Positions 42,088 through 55,600 of a stretch of 64,000 nucleotides of DNA are shown here, piece by piece. The notes under the pieces were generated by a model. The model did not search any database and was not told the origin of the DNA. It saw nothing but the letters and a program-made list of their open reading frames with translations. The DNA lies in the NCBI GenBank assembly GCA_037783415.1, contig JAZGTN010000061.1, forward strand, positions 682,001-746,000, in the 5' to 3' direction. Position 1 is the first letter of the stretch. The number at the start of each line of letters is the position of its first letter. Source of the stretch: Leptasterias polaris. Its lineage: Eukaryota > Echinodermata > Asteroidea > Forcipulatida > Asteriidae. The translations under genes were made by a program, and so were the position numbers.

Positions 42088-45000
42088 GTTGGGCAGGATA
42101 GGCATCTCTATCATCATAATCGTCATCGTCGTTATCGGTATTAAATTATTATCCAATCATACCTCAATGTTTGATAAAACATAACTTTTTGAGCACAATT
42201 GCCCCTCACACAAACCCACACCCAAAGCTTTGTGTTGCATGCACTCTGTAGACATTCATTTGTTCTGGACATTAAAAGAATATCTTATACTTCAACACTG
42301 TAAAATAAAACACAGTGTGGACATGTGTAAGTTCACATACATTGTAGTGTTTCAAGTCTCTACACAGTGTAGACCTCTTTTGTTCTCAGGTCCACCTTTG
42401 GTATGTAACACTTAAACACACTCATGTTTGTTGATCAGGTAAATTAAGGACTTCTCTTTGTCCTCCAAATGTTTGCCTTTTTGTAGTGACAAAGAAGAGG
42501 AAACATCTCCAACAGGGACACTTTTAATTCTCAAATTTGTCTTTTGGTTTTTCTGTTATTTTTAACTTGTTGGCTTTGAGAACACATTTGCAACTAACTT
42601 TCGGCCGTCCATGCCAACCAGCGCAGTTTGTTAATTAACAACAGATATGTCTAATGCTTTGTATTTTATGTTTTGACATAAGAAATGATTAAGTTTCATA
42701 ATTTGTGAGGTTTCTGAGTCGTTATAGAGATTTTTGGGGGTCGTTTTTTAAGTATATGAGGGCACATAATGTGGCTGAAGTCTTACCTTTGCCGCCTTGT
42801 GTAATTTTACAGACCTAAACCATTTGCCTGCAAAAGAGCTTGCGCACGTGTTCTACACGTGATAGTTAAAAGAGCTCAACTTTGCCAAACAAATTTCTCT
42901 GAGTGTAGGTAAAACTAGGTGTTCGTGTTCGTGAATAGGATTAGACAATCTGAGAAGCGTTTCTGACATAAAAGTTTCTCAGATTCAAATTTTGGGGCAT
43001 AAAAACTGATATCTTTTACATTTCTTCGAAGTGAAATGTTTCCCAAAACGCTTTACACTATCGAAAGCTGCTGTAGGCTTCTAAACAAGACGTTTTTATT
43101 GCCATTAATTTTAAGAGTGATTCCAATCATATACATTCCCTTTAACTTTAAAACCTGCATCTTTGCCAATTCAGAAACAGAGATCTTTATCTGGCGTAAA
43201 AAGTTGTTTTGGGTTTGGTTTTTTACTTAATAATGTAAAAATAAAAAAATAAATCAGATGGCTATTCTCATGTTTTCATCGATGTTATAAACTTTCAGAT
43301 AAAAAGTCGTAAACGATAAGTAATAGTTTGTTAAAAAATACAAAACGTTGAGTTATTGTCAGGATCTGTCACTCTCTCACATTGGATAACACAATTATTT
43401 CCTGCATTGTACTTGACATACATTTATTTATTTATTTATTTTAAGATTTGAAATAGTTAACAGCATCATCTGTCAAAATTCGTTCAGTGAAATTTGTTTT
43501 TTTGGTCTTTCTGCTAAAAATCAGGCATTGCACCGTTAAGCATTTGCAATGTCTGCTTATTTACAAACTAGTGTATTGTCATGATAATTGGAAACGTGGG
43601 TTTTAGCGATACGCGTTGACTGGACAGCGATGGTGATTAGTTAAAGTATCGACTTCGTATTGTGTTTAATTATCAACATTTTTTGCCCATAATTTTAATC
43701 AATTAGCTTTCACTTATCACAACATAAACTCTTGGCACAAATGGAGTTTTTAATTGAGTAGAGAATATGTATCATCCAGGGGCTTGTGGGAGACAATTCT
43801 TTTTTTGATGACAGTTTTTAAACTTGTGTAGGCCTACTTCCTGGACTACTCCTGGTCAAAATGATTTAGTGTTCGAAGATTTAAAATGAAAGCAATAAAA
43901 TTAAAATCGTGCACTCATTCAAAAAACGGTGCATTCAACAATTTGTATTCCAAGGTGAACAGAAAAATGACAAATACAAACTGCGTCTGAATATGTAATT
44001 TTTTAAATATTATTACAGGACACTTTAGTTTGTCATGATAGAAACTGTACTTGGCGGGAAAGGATACATTATCCACAAGGTTGAATCGAAAGAACAAATT
44101 TCCACTCGTTTCTGACAAACAAATTGTGTAATGCGGTACCAAACAATCAAAGCAAAAAATGAAAACAGAAAAACATAACGATTGCATGGAAGCATCCAAA
44201 CTGCAAACCCTTAAAACAAAACAAGAAACTTAAGACATTTTTCAAGAAATAAAGCTCGTCTGCTCCACGTCATGACAAATAAACAATGCAATTGTGTAAT
44301 GCAGAGCAAAACGAAAACGAAACCAAGAACAAAGTTCAAGGAAATAATCACTTACCTTTGTCTGTATTGGTAAAACAACGTGTTAAACAATCAATGCTTT
44401 TTATTAGGTGTACGGCCTCCAGCCGAATATACTTACTGTTTAAACCTCAGTGACGACACTTCCTTTTAGTGGAAATATTTTTTTTTACTGTGACCTTCTG
44501 CGTTTTATAACAACTGACTAGAGGTTGATTGTAGTTAATGAAGCCTCGGTTTGTGCGTTCAATTTGCATATTTAAATAATTAACTGGTATGGAGTAAGGG
44601 CAGACTATGCAGGGATTCGCAAATATTTTTGGAACTGTTGGATTGCTTTACTGTGTGGTTGAAACGAAAGAATGCAATAGTCATTTATCATATAAGTGTG
44701 GCCGTCTTGATTTTTCTCCAATCCAAATAATAATGTAACCAAACCAAAGCTGTGAGGACAAATTAGCCTATGACAGTATGAGTCATGCGGAAAGAATTAG
44801 CCCACAGGCATCTCGGTTTGGATTCGAACCATGGTCCCTCCACCAGTACCCAACATTAAGGGTTCCTTTAATAGTTCGTTGTCATGCAGCAACCATCTTG
44901 GTCATGTTCCTTGTATCCAATAGCAGTAATGGATGTTAATATTCGTTGCACAGAAAGGTCGGTGTAAAAGCAAAAATGAATATCATAGTTTCATTTCATA

Positions 45001-45136
45001 ATAATAACTGCTGATAAACATGAGTATACACGAATAGATTTAAGTAAACTAGTAAGAATATTCAACGTATCGAAAAACAATGGAATATCACGAGGCATTG
45101 TGTCTTGGCGCCATCGTGTTGAGAAATAAAATACCA
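42088..45136. other. Intergenic, no gene recognised
   Basis: About 3 kb of AT-rich DNA between WDR36 and the CARD gene. Short frames here show no domain signal or splice context. One B-box-like TTCGAACCATGG lies at about 44820. Confidence 0.6.
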
Positions 45137-45358
45137 TAGGGCGCCGAAGGCACAGATGGGGAGCTCGGGCTGAAATGTGAATGTGTATTGGATGCCATTT
45201 TCAGCAAGCAACTATTTCAATGTAACAATAGATCAGTGCACAATGACAAATTGTTATTGATGATATAACAAAACATTTGCTTACTGAAATGGCGCCGGAG
45301 TATTTTGCGTTACACCAATAGATGGAGCTCCAGTTCCCCATCTTGTGCCGTTATAATC
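45137..45358. mobile_element. MITE, family G, second copy
   Basis: TAGGGCGCCGAAGGCACAG and CATCTTGTGCCGTTATAATC flank an interior matching 28517-28746 (GATGCCATTTTCAGCAAGCA, AACAATAGATCAGTGCA, ACAAAACATTTGCTTACTGA). Confidence 0.8.
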
Positions 45359-46331
45359 TTTGAAAGAATTTAAACAACGACAAGATGAAACGGACATGTA
45401 AACAGAAGCTGCCGTAAGACGGACACACAGATCGAGGAAACACAACACATACAAGCTTCAATTCTATGTCACCTATGTTATCTTTCTGGAGTAAAGATGT
45501 TCTTATATTCATGAAATTCTTTTGTGTGTCCACAGAATGTTTCCAAATCTTTTGTTCTCATGTCCAGTGCACGTTGTATGTAATGCATCTTCACTAGACG
45601 ATATTATGGCTGCGTAAAAAACAAAATAGGCCTATTGTTACCCTTTTGTTTTGAAAATGGTACCACTGCATAGTGAGGTAGCGTACATGTAGACAAATGA
45701 CAATAGGCAACTTTCACTATTAAATTCACCCCAATGCTGGATATTTGACGAACAGTAATAAAAAGGTACACCACTTTGAATATGCTCATAACGCAACATT
45801 CTTAACAATGGGCCTTTATTCAAAATAATTAAACGTGAGAATAACTCAGAATTTGACAGGGAAGCGCCGCTGAATGCTACTTGGCAACATCTCCCTAAAG
45901 ACAAAACAAACACCAAACGTCAAATGAATTTATGGTATTTAACGGTTTGTTGATTTTTTTTCCCCCATTATTACCGCTGCATAATTTCCGATCATAATAT
46001 TCAGGGAAATTTTCCTCTTGAACGATATGCCATTGTTATAACAATGGCGCTGCAAGTACCGTACAATATTGATGACTCTGTGGTAGTAATAAAAGCGTTA
46101 CCAAGGCTGCACCACCTGTAACCTTGGCATCGATTGGTAACCACTCCCAGCATCCATCAGCAATTTTTTTAATGAATACAATACAAGAGTACGGGTCGGT
46201 TGGTTGGCATGGAAACAAAAAACGCAGACAAATTCTAGTAGCACAACAGTCTACCACTACTTATTTACTGTACACACTGATGAGAGCACAGTTGACTGGT
46301 AGACAATATTATTATTGGTGTTAGTTTAAGA

Positions 46332-46662
46332 ATGGATCGCGCTGCTCGCAAGAAGCTGCTGGAATCCAAGAAAGCACAGCTTGCTGAAGTGATTGATGCA
46401 GATGCGATTGCTAAGGAATTAGTCTCAAAAGATGTTATAAACGAGGGCATCAGAGACCTGATCCTAAAGCTGAAGACCAACAAGGAGAAGACGAACAAAC
46501 TAGTGGACGCTCTTAAGATCACGAAGGGGAAGAAGTTTGAGCTGTTCTGCAATGTGCTGAGTGAACAGGGCCACGAGAAACTCGCCCAAGAACTCATGCA
46601 GAAAGATAATGACAAAGATATTGACGGAAGACGGAAGAACAGGACTCCATCTGCTGGTGATG
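46332..46662 (+). CDS. Exon 1: N-terminal CARD
   Basis: Starting at the ATG at 46332, it encodes MDRAARKKLLESKKAQLAEV, then AIAKELVSKDVINEGIRDLI, TNKEKTNKLVDALKI, and KKFELFCNVLSEQGHEKLAQ: the six-helix spacing of a CARD with the usual 'L...L..KG...F..F...L' end. It finishes GAT G|GTAAGT, phase 1. Intron 1 is 4.86 kb. Confidence 0.85.
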
Positions 46663-49600
46663 GTAAGTACACCAATATTTACATCGTATTCAAAATGACT
46701 ACTGGAGATTCAGTGTTGTAGCCAAGGGGGCTCCCGGGGGCACGTGCTTCTAGTGCCCCCAACGAGCAAAGCCAGACACAATGTATTGCCCTAAGAAACA
46801 TTTAAAAAGCACATTGCTCTTCCCCCCTTGAAAATGTGCGCCCCACTTAAAAACAAATCATAGCAATACCGCTGTGGATATTTTTGTGGATATAATTCAT
46901 TCCACTCCCCGCGGCAACCAGCTGAAAATCTAAGCGGAACTGAAATAAGGCGAGGCCAGCGGTCGGTGAGAGGGTGAGGACGTATACCCCGCAAGGTTCA
47001 TGTTTTTATTTCTTGGAATTTTTACGGTGAATGATAGAAACTTTTAGCAGACTTTATTTTAGTCATATTGAAAAAGCCGCATTGGTGTAAATTCTATACT
47101 ACTGTGGTAGGCACTTCAGTTGTCATTGTGGTGGGTTACTGCAATATTTGTTGTGTTAAGTTCATTTTGTGCGTTTACACAAGCTTCAAGAAAATTGCCC
47201 TTTTAATAAGATGATAATTCCATGTGGGGAGAATAACTTACTCAAAGAAAAAGTCTTGCTGTTCAAATTTGTTTTAATGCAAAAAGTCACGTTAAATTTC
47301 TGGTGTCATTGGTATCTCATGTGACGTAATGCGTGACGTAGTTCCAACACACACCAGATTGGTTCCAATACTCACAATAAGTAGTTTATCGTAAATTCAT
47401 TGAAATCTTATGTTTGGGATCCAAGTGATGGCACTACGCTTCCATGGTGTACAAAGTTTTTATGCCTGCAGGAGGTCTATAGGCTCTGTGGCTCTTTTGT
47501 AAACAAGTGATTTCACTAAACTGCACGCACAACAATAACCTTAAATTAATCATTTATTTTTTATTTTTTACATGAAGGAGTAGAGAGTCCATTTGTTTTA
47601 TTTCTCACACAAGTAGACTGGATAGAAAGTAGTATTGGGAAAATTGTTAACTCTGTCAACAATGTCCCACGTTGTCAAATAACCACTTGAAAAAGGCGTT
47701 TTTGGGCATACAGCCGGACCCATATTCAGACCCCTGCCAAATACCCATCAAAGATGTGATTGGTCTATCCTCATATCAGGTCACACACATACATATAGTT
47801 TATAACCAAATGTAATACAAAAGCAATCGGACATTTCTCTTAGGCACTAGAGGGTCTCAAATATGACGAAAAATCATTCCGCGGGCTAAAATATCAGTTT
47901 TTAAAGACCTATGACTTGATATAAAAATGTCTTATGCTACTTTTGACAGTATAGATTCTAGTTGACTGAGTACCAGGTACCCTGTATATTAATTTGCAGT
48001 TACATATCTTATCTCAATTTGTAGATATAGGCCTCTTAAAATGCCCAAAACTGAAAAAGTAAATTTAAAGGGGCGGGGCTTAAATTTTTAGGGGGTCATA
48101 TCTCAGAAATGTTTAAAAGGGGTAGGTTTCTAAAATTTGGTGTGTGTTCATGGCACCCATAGGGGAATGTTTGAATTTTTTTAAAGCAAAATCTGAGACG
48201 GAGCCTGCCCAACTTTTCAGAATTTTAGGTGATTTGGCACGGAATGACCCTTAAAGCTATTTGATATTATGAATTATTTCATTTGGAATAAGGACAAGTT
48301 TATGGTGGATTTCACACACAGTGTCGAACTTGAGCGCAATAAGATTAAAGGTCAGTTGAAAGAGGTCATAATGTACGTTTTGATCATTTATTTTAATGTA
48401 ATCTGCATATGATTGATTAATATTTCTATCATTGTTTTTTTTTATAAACACAAGCTTGTGAAATGAAATGAAATCCAGAGTTCGTAAAAGATACCAACAA
48501 CGATCATATTAATGCAGTAATTGAATAAGTCAGACTAATGTATGCCAGGCAATTCATGTCTCACGATGGTGTAATGACGTTTTTATTCACACAGTAGTGG
48601 TTTGACATGGTGTTTTTACACCCAACCGTTAACGCTATCAACTCTCAGATGATGACGTATAGGCCGTATTAGTTGCTTTATTCTTGCATTACTAAACGGC
48701 TAAAATAATACAAGAATTTCGTCATTAGAAATTGATCATAAGAACTGATTATAACTTTCTCGCACATATAGCCTCACTCTAGACGATATTGTCATTTATT
48801 GTTTAGAACTTCACTAATCGTGAATTAATCATGATCAATCACTCATGTCATGACCAATGTGCAAGGTCAGGATAACATTACGGATTATGATGTTAATAAA
48901 GCTATGATGTTAATTGCATTGATGTGGGCGTAGCTAGATGTTCGTTGACACCGATTGTTTTAGTAGTACATCACGATAAATCACTGTAGCGTGCAATCTG
49001 CAAACTCACTTTGTATAAAGTGCATACCAGTACCAATCCATCTGAAAGCTCACTGATTCTAAAGTTCATACCAGTACCAACCCTCCAGAGAAATATTTCC
49101 ATCTGAAAGCTCACTGATTCTAAAGTTCATACCAGTACCAATCCTCCAGAGAAATATTTCCATCTGAAAGCTCACTGATTCTAAAGTTCATACCAGTACC
49201 AATCCTCCAGAGAAATATTTCCATCTGAAAGCTCACTGATTCTAAAGTTCATACCAGTACCAATCCTCCAGAGAAATATTTCCATCTGAAAGCTCACTGA
49301 TTTTTAAGTTCAAACCAGTACCAATCCTCCAGAGAAATATTTCCATCTGAAAGCTCACTGATTCTAAAGTTCATACCAGTACCAATCCTCCAGAGAAATA
49401 TTTCCATCTGAAAGCTCACTGATTCTTAACCAGCAGGTCTACCAACAATAGGCCTACTTGTATTGGTTCTAGAAACAGCGATATTCATATCTCAACAAAT
49501 TAATCAGTCAAATAGTTCAACAATTTCAAAAACCTTTAAGATGGTTCTCTTTGTTCCTGCAGCGCTTTGCCTATGGTAGATACGTGCGCTATAAAGACTC

Positions 49601-52600
49601 ATGAACCTCTAGTATTAATTGTGTTTATCTGAATGGAATTATCGTTGTTTTTCCAGGATAGGTCGAGAATATTTCTGGGGAAAAAACCTACGTAAATTTC
49701 ATGGTGCTTGCTTAATGCATTCTGCACTTAAGGTCACATTAATTGTGGGGTAATTACTGACGAGTAACAGGCGACTCGGGGGCCGGGGTCGGGGTCGGGG
49801 TCGGTTCGGTTATTCCCGGAATATGGCATGATACATAATCGGCAGTTATCAAACAAAATAAATTAACGAATTTCGAAACAGTACAAAATATTGTTGTCTT
49901 AAATACTGCATATTGTCCCGTTTTTTCTTTTTTTTCTTTTCCAGTTCACATTAGGCAGGTCAGTGTTATTTCAGGAATCGTTAAAAACACAGATTAAGAG
50001 TGTGACTGACGAGTCGTACTCGTGAAGTTATTTACATAAAAGTAATATTGCGAGTTGCGACCTACTTATTTTGTTCCTTTGCACATTACTTGAAAATATT
50101 TACACGAAGGAGGTGAACCCGTAGATGGTGAAACTCTCCAATGTCAATGATAATCAAACATACAGCGGCTGCCGTTGTTGTTGACAATTTTACTTTCTTA
50201 GTTTCCGTCTAGGCCTACTGTTCAAATCCCCGTTTTCATTTCGGAATTGAAACAAAAGACACAAAAAGTAATTGTTCATCCTGCTCTGAATAAATTTTAA
50301 GGATGATTTTTTCCGGTTTATTTTACTTTGAGTAGTTCGTATGGTAAGACCCTTATGTTTGTGACTACTCAAGTTGGCCTGCCAAGTAAAACGTCTTTTG
50401 CTTGCCATCTTTTCTTTACTTTTCACTACAATTTTAGATTTCTGTGTATTATATAATATAAATGGTTATTCTTTTTAATGACAGGTCTGGGAGGGCACAT
50501 CTTTTTTAATGACAGTTTCTTGACTCTTGCCTTTGCTCGTATATTGTAATTCCAAAGAATTAGAATAAAATAAATACATAAAATTAAATCATGGATCTGT
50601 ATCAAAATACCCAAACAGCTTGATTATGGCCCGTTCGAAACCATGGCTTTGGCTTGTATGGGCTTCGGCTGAGGCTCTGTCAACCTCGTTGAAACTCCGT
50701 AAGGAAAGCCAACATGTAAGCCGGAGCCCAAGCCCAAACCGTGGTTTGGAAAAGGCCCTATAGGCCTACTTCTCTCAATTTCTTTCATTCGTCTGCGGTT
50801 CTTTAAAACAAGCATTCAAACATTTGAACACCATAATGGTTTCTCATTGACGAATCTTTGATGACATTATTGAGGGAGAAAGAAAGAAACTAGGTAGCGT
50901 GTGGCTAAGGCTGTGTCTGTTGCTAACGGCGTTGCTGTGGACGTTCTATACTTCAGTCTATGATGACGCAACGAAAATAAAATTCTCTCTTTAGATTTTT
51001 TTCTACTAACGAACTTTAATAGGGCGTGTAAGTTTTAAGAACGATTAGGCAAAACATACTTTCACTCAAAGAACGAAATTGTAACATGCAAACATTGTTT
51101 GTACGTGACTGATTACAAACTATTGCTGCGTTTCCATTTTTTCAGTTTTCTTTGTCGTTCAGTATCTCAAATGAAAGTATATTATCCATTACTACAGGAA
51201 AGAAGCTATCTTATACTTAATCAAATTCTGTACCATCAATTTGGTTTAGGAAAAAGACTAAAAACAAACAAACGACAAACAACCAAAACTAACAAACAAA
51301 CTTACCAAAAAACGAACAAACAAACAAACAAACAAACATTGTTACAAACTGTGGTTATCTATTTTTGTTCTGCATTTATGGCTTCCCATATAGTTTTCCA
51401 ACCTTGGTTGGCAAAAACACGGGCTGTGACGTTGTAATAGAAAAGTTTATTATTTAACTGTTGAATCTATTTTGTTTATGTTGTGTATCATTGAACGCCT
51501 TGAACCTTCTTTTTCTCCACAGACGCAAAATTAAACTCCTCCGTTTCAGGCAGCTACGTCGACGTCTTCAAAACCTGTCGTGATTGTTTCATCAGTGAAG
51601 TATCGGCCGACCCAGAGAGTTTAGTTCGAAAGCTGGAGGCGGGAAAAGGAGTCAATCTGACGAGCAAAACCAAGCGGCATCTGGAGATTGCAGCTGAAGA
51701 CATGAAGGCTGAGATATTATTCAACGCCATCTTGCCTCAGGTCAATGAATATGGGCCGTTTTTCGACCTTGTGCAGCTCTTACGAGATCCATTTCCACAT
51801 CTCTCAAACAGTTTATGGGAACAGTTGAAGAACATCGTAGTACCCCCAAAGAGTACGTTCAAATTGACCTCGTCTATTTTTGATATCATTGTGTTAAAAA
51901 TGATAATTTGCTGATACCATGTGATAGAATTAAATACCCCTATTTCTTTATGGGGATATTGTAAGCATTGTATATATTCTACTTGAATGTTTTATTCCCT
52001 TTTTAAAGCTTTTAGAAAAGTTGGCTAACAAACACTTCATGCATAATCGGGAAGAGTTTTATTTATATTTATATTTATCTTTATTAATTTTTCCGGCAAT
52101 TCTAAAAAGGACACATACAGTCACAATAGCAAAAACATTTGTAAAAAACCTACAAAAACAATGACCACACAAAGGAAGACGTGAGTGAACCAGCTGGAGC
52201 CTGATGGATTGCCGAAAAGAAACAAAGTTTCTGTCTAGAGGCTTTCCTCTCCAACTGGTTCTAAGAAGAACAAAAATAATTCATTGTTGAGATAAGTCTC
52301 TTTTGATTGAACATTTCTTGGGAAGAAGGATTAAAATTACTAAATATACTCATCGAACTCTGGATATTGTCAGTTTTCCTGAATTTTAGTTTTACTATAT
52401 ATCTTAGGTGGCTCCAACAGTAAGCGCAAGAAACACAGCGCTGGAAGTTTTCACTCATCTGTCCCTTCATCACCAGGGAGCCTAAGGGGCTCTCCAAGTT
52501 ACTCCCGAAATGGGGCCTCAAATGACGTCATGAAGTCACTGACAAACCTTCAGTCAGACCTAACGGAGTCACAGAGTGACAGTCTGAAGCAATCATTACA

Positions 52601-55600
52601 ACTGGAGAAGTGCATACAGACCACAGCTGAAGCCAACACGGCCATCAAGAAGCTCAAGGAGCAACTGGCACTCGCCGAGGAGGAGCGGAATGCGGCCACC
52701 TCTCAAGCAGACATGGCGAGGCAGCATGCCACCGAAGCACGACAACAGCTCGAAGTAGGCCTCCTTGAGTCGGAAGGAGAGAGGAAGAAGCTGGATGATC
52801 AGCATCGCAAGTGGGAGGGCCAGATGAGGAGGCGCATGGCAATGCTGGAGCAGAAGGAGACATATCTTGCATCCAAGGAAGTTGAGCTAAAGCGACGAGA
52901 GGAGGAGCAGAGGCAACGCTCCCAGCTTAACAGACGCCAACAGGACTCCATTGAAATGAAAGGACGGGACATGGCCTACCGTGGAGATCGCCAGGAACGT
53001 CGAAGCGCCGAGCATTACGTCAGAGAGGATCGGATAAAAGAGCGGGAAAGCAATATCGAGAACAAGGAGTTGCAGCTGGCTGAAAGAGAAGATGAGGTCA
53101 CAAAGAAAGAGGGCGCCCTGAAGAAGAAGGAGATCGAACTTCGCCGTAAAGAGATAGAAACGGTACGTCTTGAAGAACAGATAAAGACGATGCAAGGAGC
53201 ACAACGAAAGGTGGCAACTCAACTTAAACAGAGAGAGCAAACCGTTATCCGGGCAGAAGAAGATGTCAAGATCATCGGTGAGAGTCTTGAGCAGCGTGAG
53301 AAGAAGCTCAAGGAGAAAGAAGCTACACTCAAACAGAAGGATATGCAGATAAAAGAGAAATCAGAGGAGTTGGAAGAACATCAAAACCTAGTTGATAAGA
53401 AGGAAAGAGAAGTCCAAGAAATGGCACAGGAGCAGCGGGAGTGGGAAAACGCCTTGGAAACCAAGGCTCAGGAGATGGGCGATACTTCAAATGATTACGA
53501 GAAGAGAGAAGAAATACTGCGTCAGAGAGAAGATGATCTCCTCTTCAAGAAGAAAGAGCTGGACAGTCTGCAGGATGTCTTGGACTGTCGCCTACAGGCT
53601 CAGGAGAGAATGGAGCGTGCCCTGAGGATGATTGAGGTTGAGCAAATACGCCGTGATAAGGAGCTCCTCAACCGGGAGGCTGAGCACTTCCAGTTGCGTC
53701 TCCCAAACCGAAATAAGATCACTGAGATGGAAGATCGCTTGGAGGAGCTGGAGAAGAAAGACGGGGAGTTACAGAAACGCGAAGAGCTCCTCAGTTGGAT
53801 TGAAGTCGAGCAGCAGCGTCGAGAGTTAGAGCTGCAGAAGCAAGAGTTGACGACAGAGAAGGCCAGACGGAAGAAACAAGAACTTGGGGAGGATCCAGAT
53901 GGGGCTGATTTTGACATGGACGATGACCAGAGGACCGAAATTGACTCCGTTCCACTCAGCATGAACCAGGATATAGAACAGGACCAAGAAGCACACGGCT
54001 TTGAGATCGCTCTGAAGGGTGCCCGATATCCTAGGCAATCCAGAAAGGATTTCTTTGATGTCAAAGCAGCTGGACTGCAGACTGTCGGGGATTTCAAGAA
54101 CGTGTTGGAGGTAGAGGAAGGGATACCAGCCAGTTGGCAAAAGCTGTACATGAACGGTCAGCTCTTGGAAGACAACATGCCAATACCCAGCGTGGACAAT
54201 GGAGGTCCTAAACCCAAATTTGAAATGAGATTGGCAACACCTGCTATGAGTCAACGGAACCTTTTCAAACTGAAGGTGAGTTTACGTTTATTTTTAATGC
54301 ATTCCTGTCTTCAAATTTGTATAGGAAAAATCTCAACTTATACCCGGGCTCGATTTCACAAAGAGCAAAGATTGATCTTAAGTGCAAATCAATTATAGCT
54401 AAGATTGATCTTAGGTGCTAATTAATCTTAATCGTAAATACTGACAACTCGATGAATCTTGGTGCTTTGTGAAATCGACCGCAGGTCCTGACATTCCAAC
54501 TGACTCTTCAATCCCCACATTTTTAAGGGCATTTTGTTTTAATGAATATTGCATTCTTTTCGCAAAGATTTGTTTTTCCGTTAGTCAAAACAAAAGTTTG
54601 TTTTCTTAGCTCAGGGTAAATGAAAAGTACACACTTGAAAAAACACAAGTTGCATTGCGACTTCCTTTAATTAGTATTGTTAAATAAATACAAAAATCGC
54701 ACCCCCTCTTAAGGTGGTCCCTCTGCTGCCTCTTCCCAGGTTGTATCGTAAACATGGGCAAAATCCCTGGCTACACGGCAGTTACAGGTCAAATGGCTTC
54801 TGACTGGCAACCCCAAATTAAGAAATTAAAATCAAATAGGGAGACCGCCAACATTAAGGCTAAATAGCTCAGTTGGTAGATCGCCTACACGTTTATCCGG
54901 AGGTAGCAGGCTCAAATCCCGCTCAACTCAATTTGTCTTTGTTCAACTCAGAATTATTGTCATTAAACCCTTTTTAAATACCTGTTTATGTCTCGACAGG
55001 TGAAAAGCTGCCATGGTCCAACCCATACCATTGACTTCTCCTCAGAAGACACTGTAGCGTTGGCCAAGTGCCGAATTTACAAGTACACTGGCATACCCCC
55101 TCATCAGCAGCAGCTGTCCTACAAAGAAGTACTCCTCGAGAACCATGCCTCTCTCCAACTCTACTCGATCAGGAAGAATGCGACACTTGACCTCAGGTTG
55201 AGGTTTCCGGTGGTTGCTAAGCTGTCTGATACCGAGGAACTTGTGATAACCGCAGATGAAATCAACACCACTGCTAACATCAAAGCCACCATCTTCGAGA
55301 AGACCAAAATACCACTGGATCACATCAAGGTAAATGAGCTTTCCTTCAATGAAGAACAAACAACAAACAATAATAACAAAAACTTAAATATAACGTCACA
55401 AACTGTCTGAAATCATTTGGACAGAGTCCAATTCTATATGTTTAAAAAATTTATTGATATGACCAACATCCTGCGAGAATATTAGCTCTTACTTTTTACT
55501 ACGAAAAATCCTACCTTTGCAGCAGACGATTAATTATTTCTACTTATTTTCTGTTGCTGTTGATTTAGATCTCTTACAAAAACAAACACCTGGAAGATTA

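Noticed and set aside
46004..46015. GGGAAATTTTCC as an NF-kappaB site upstream of the CARD gene
   Set aside because: It is longer than the 10-11-base Rel consensus and a single such match in AT-rich DNA is weak evidence.
46265..46675. 136-codon minus-strand frame opposite the first CARD exon
   Set aside because: It is a shadow of the plus-strand CARD exon; the minus-strand frames at 52654-54254 are likewise shadows of exon 3.
52530..54398. Stand-alone 622-codon gene starting at 52530
   Set aside because: The frame is open upstream to an acceptor at 52407, joins exons 1 and 2 in phase, and runs past a good donor (AAG|GTGAGT) at 54275 into MITE sequence.
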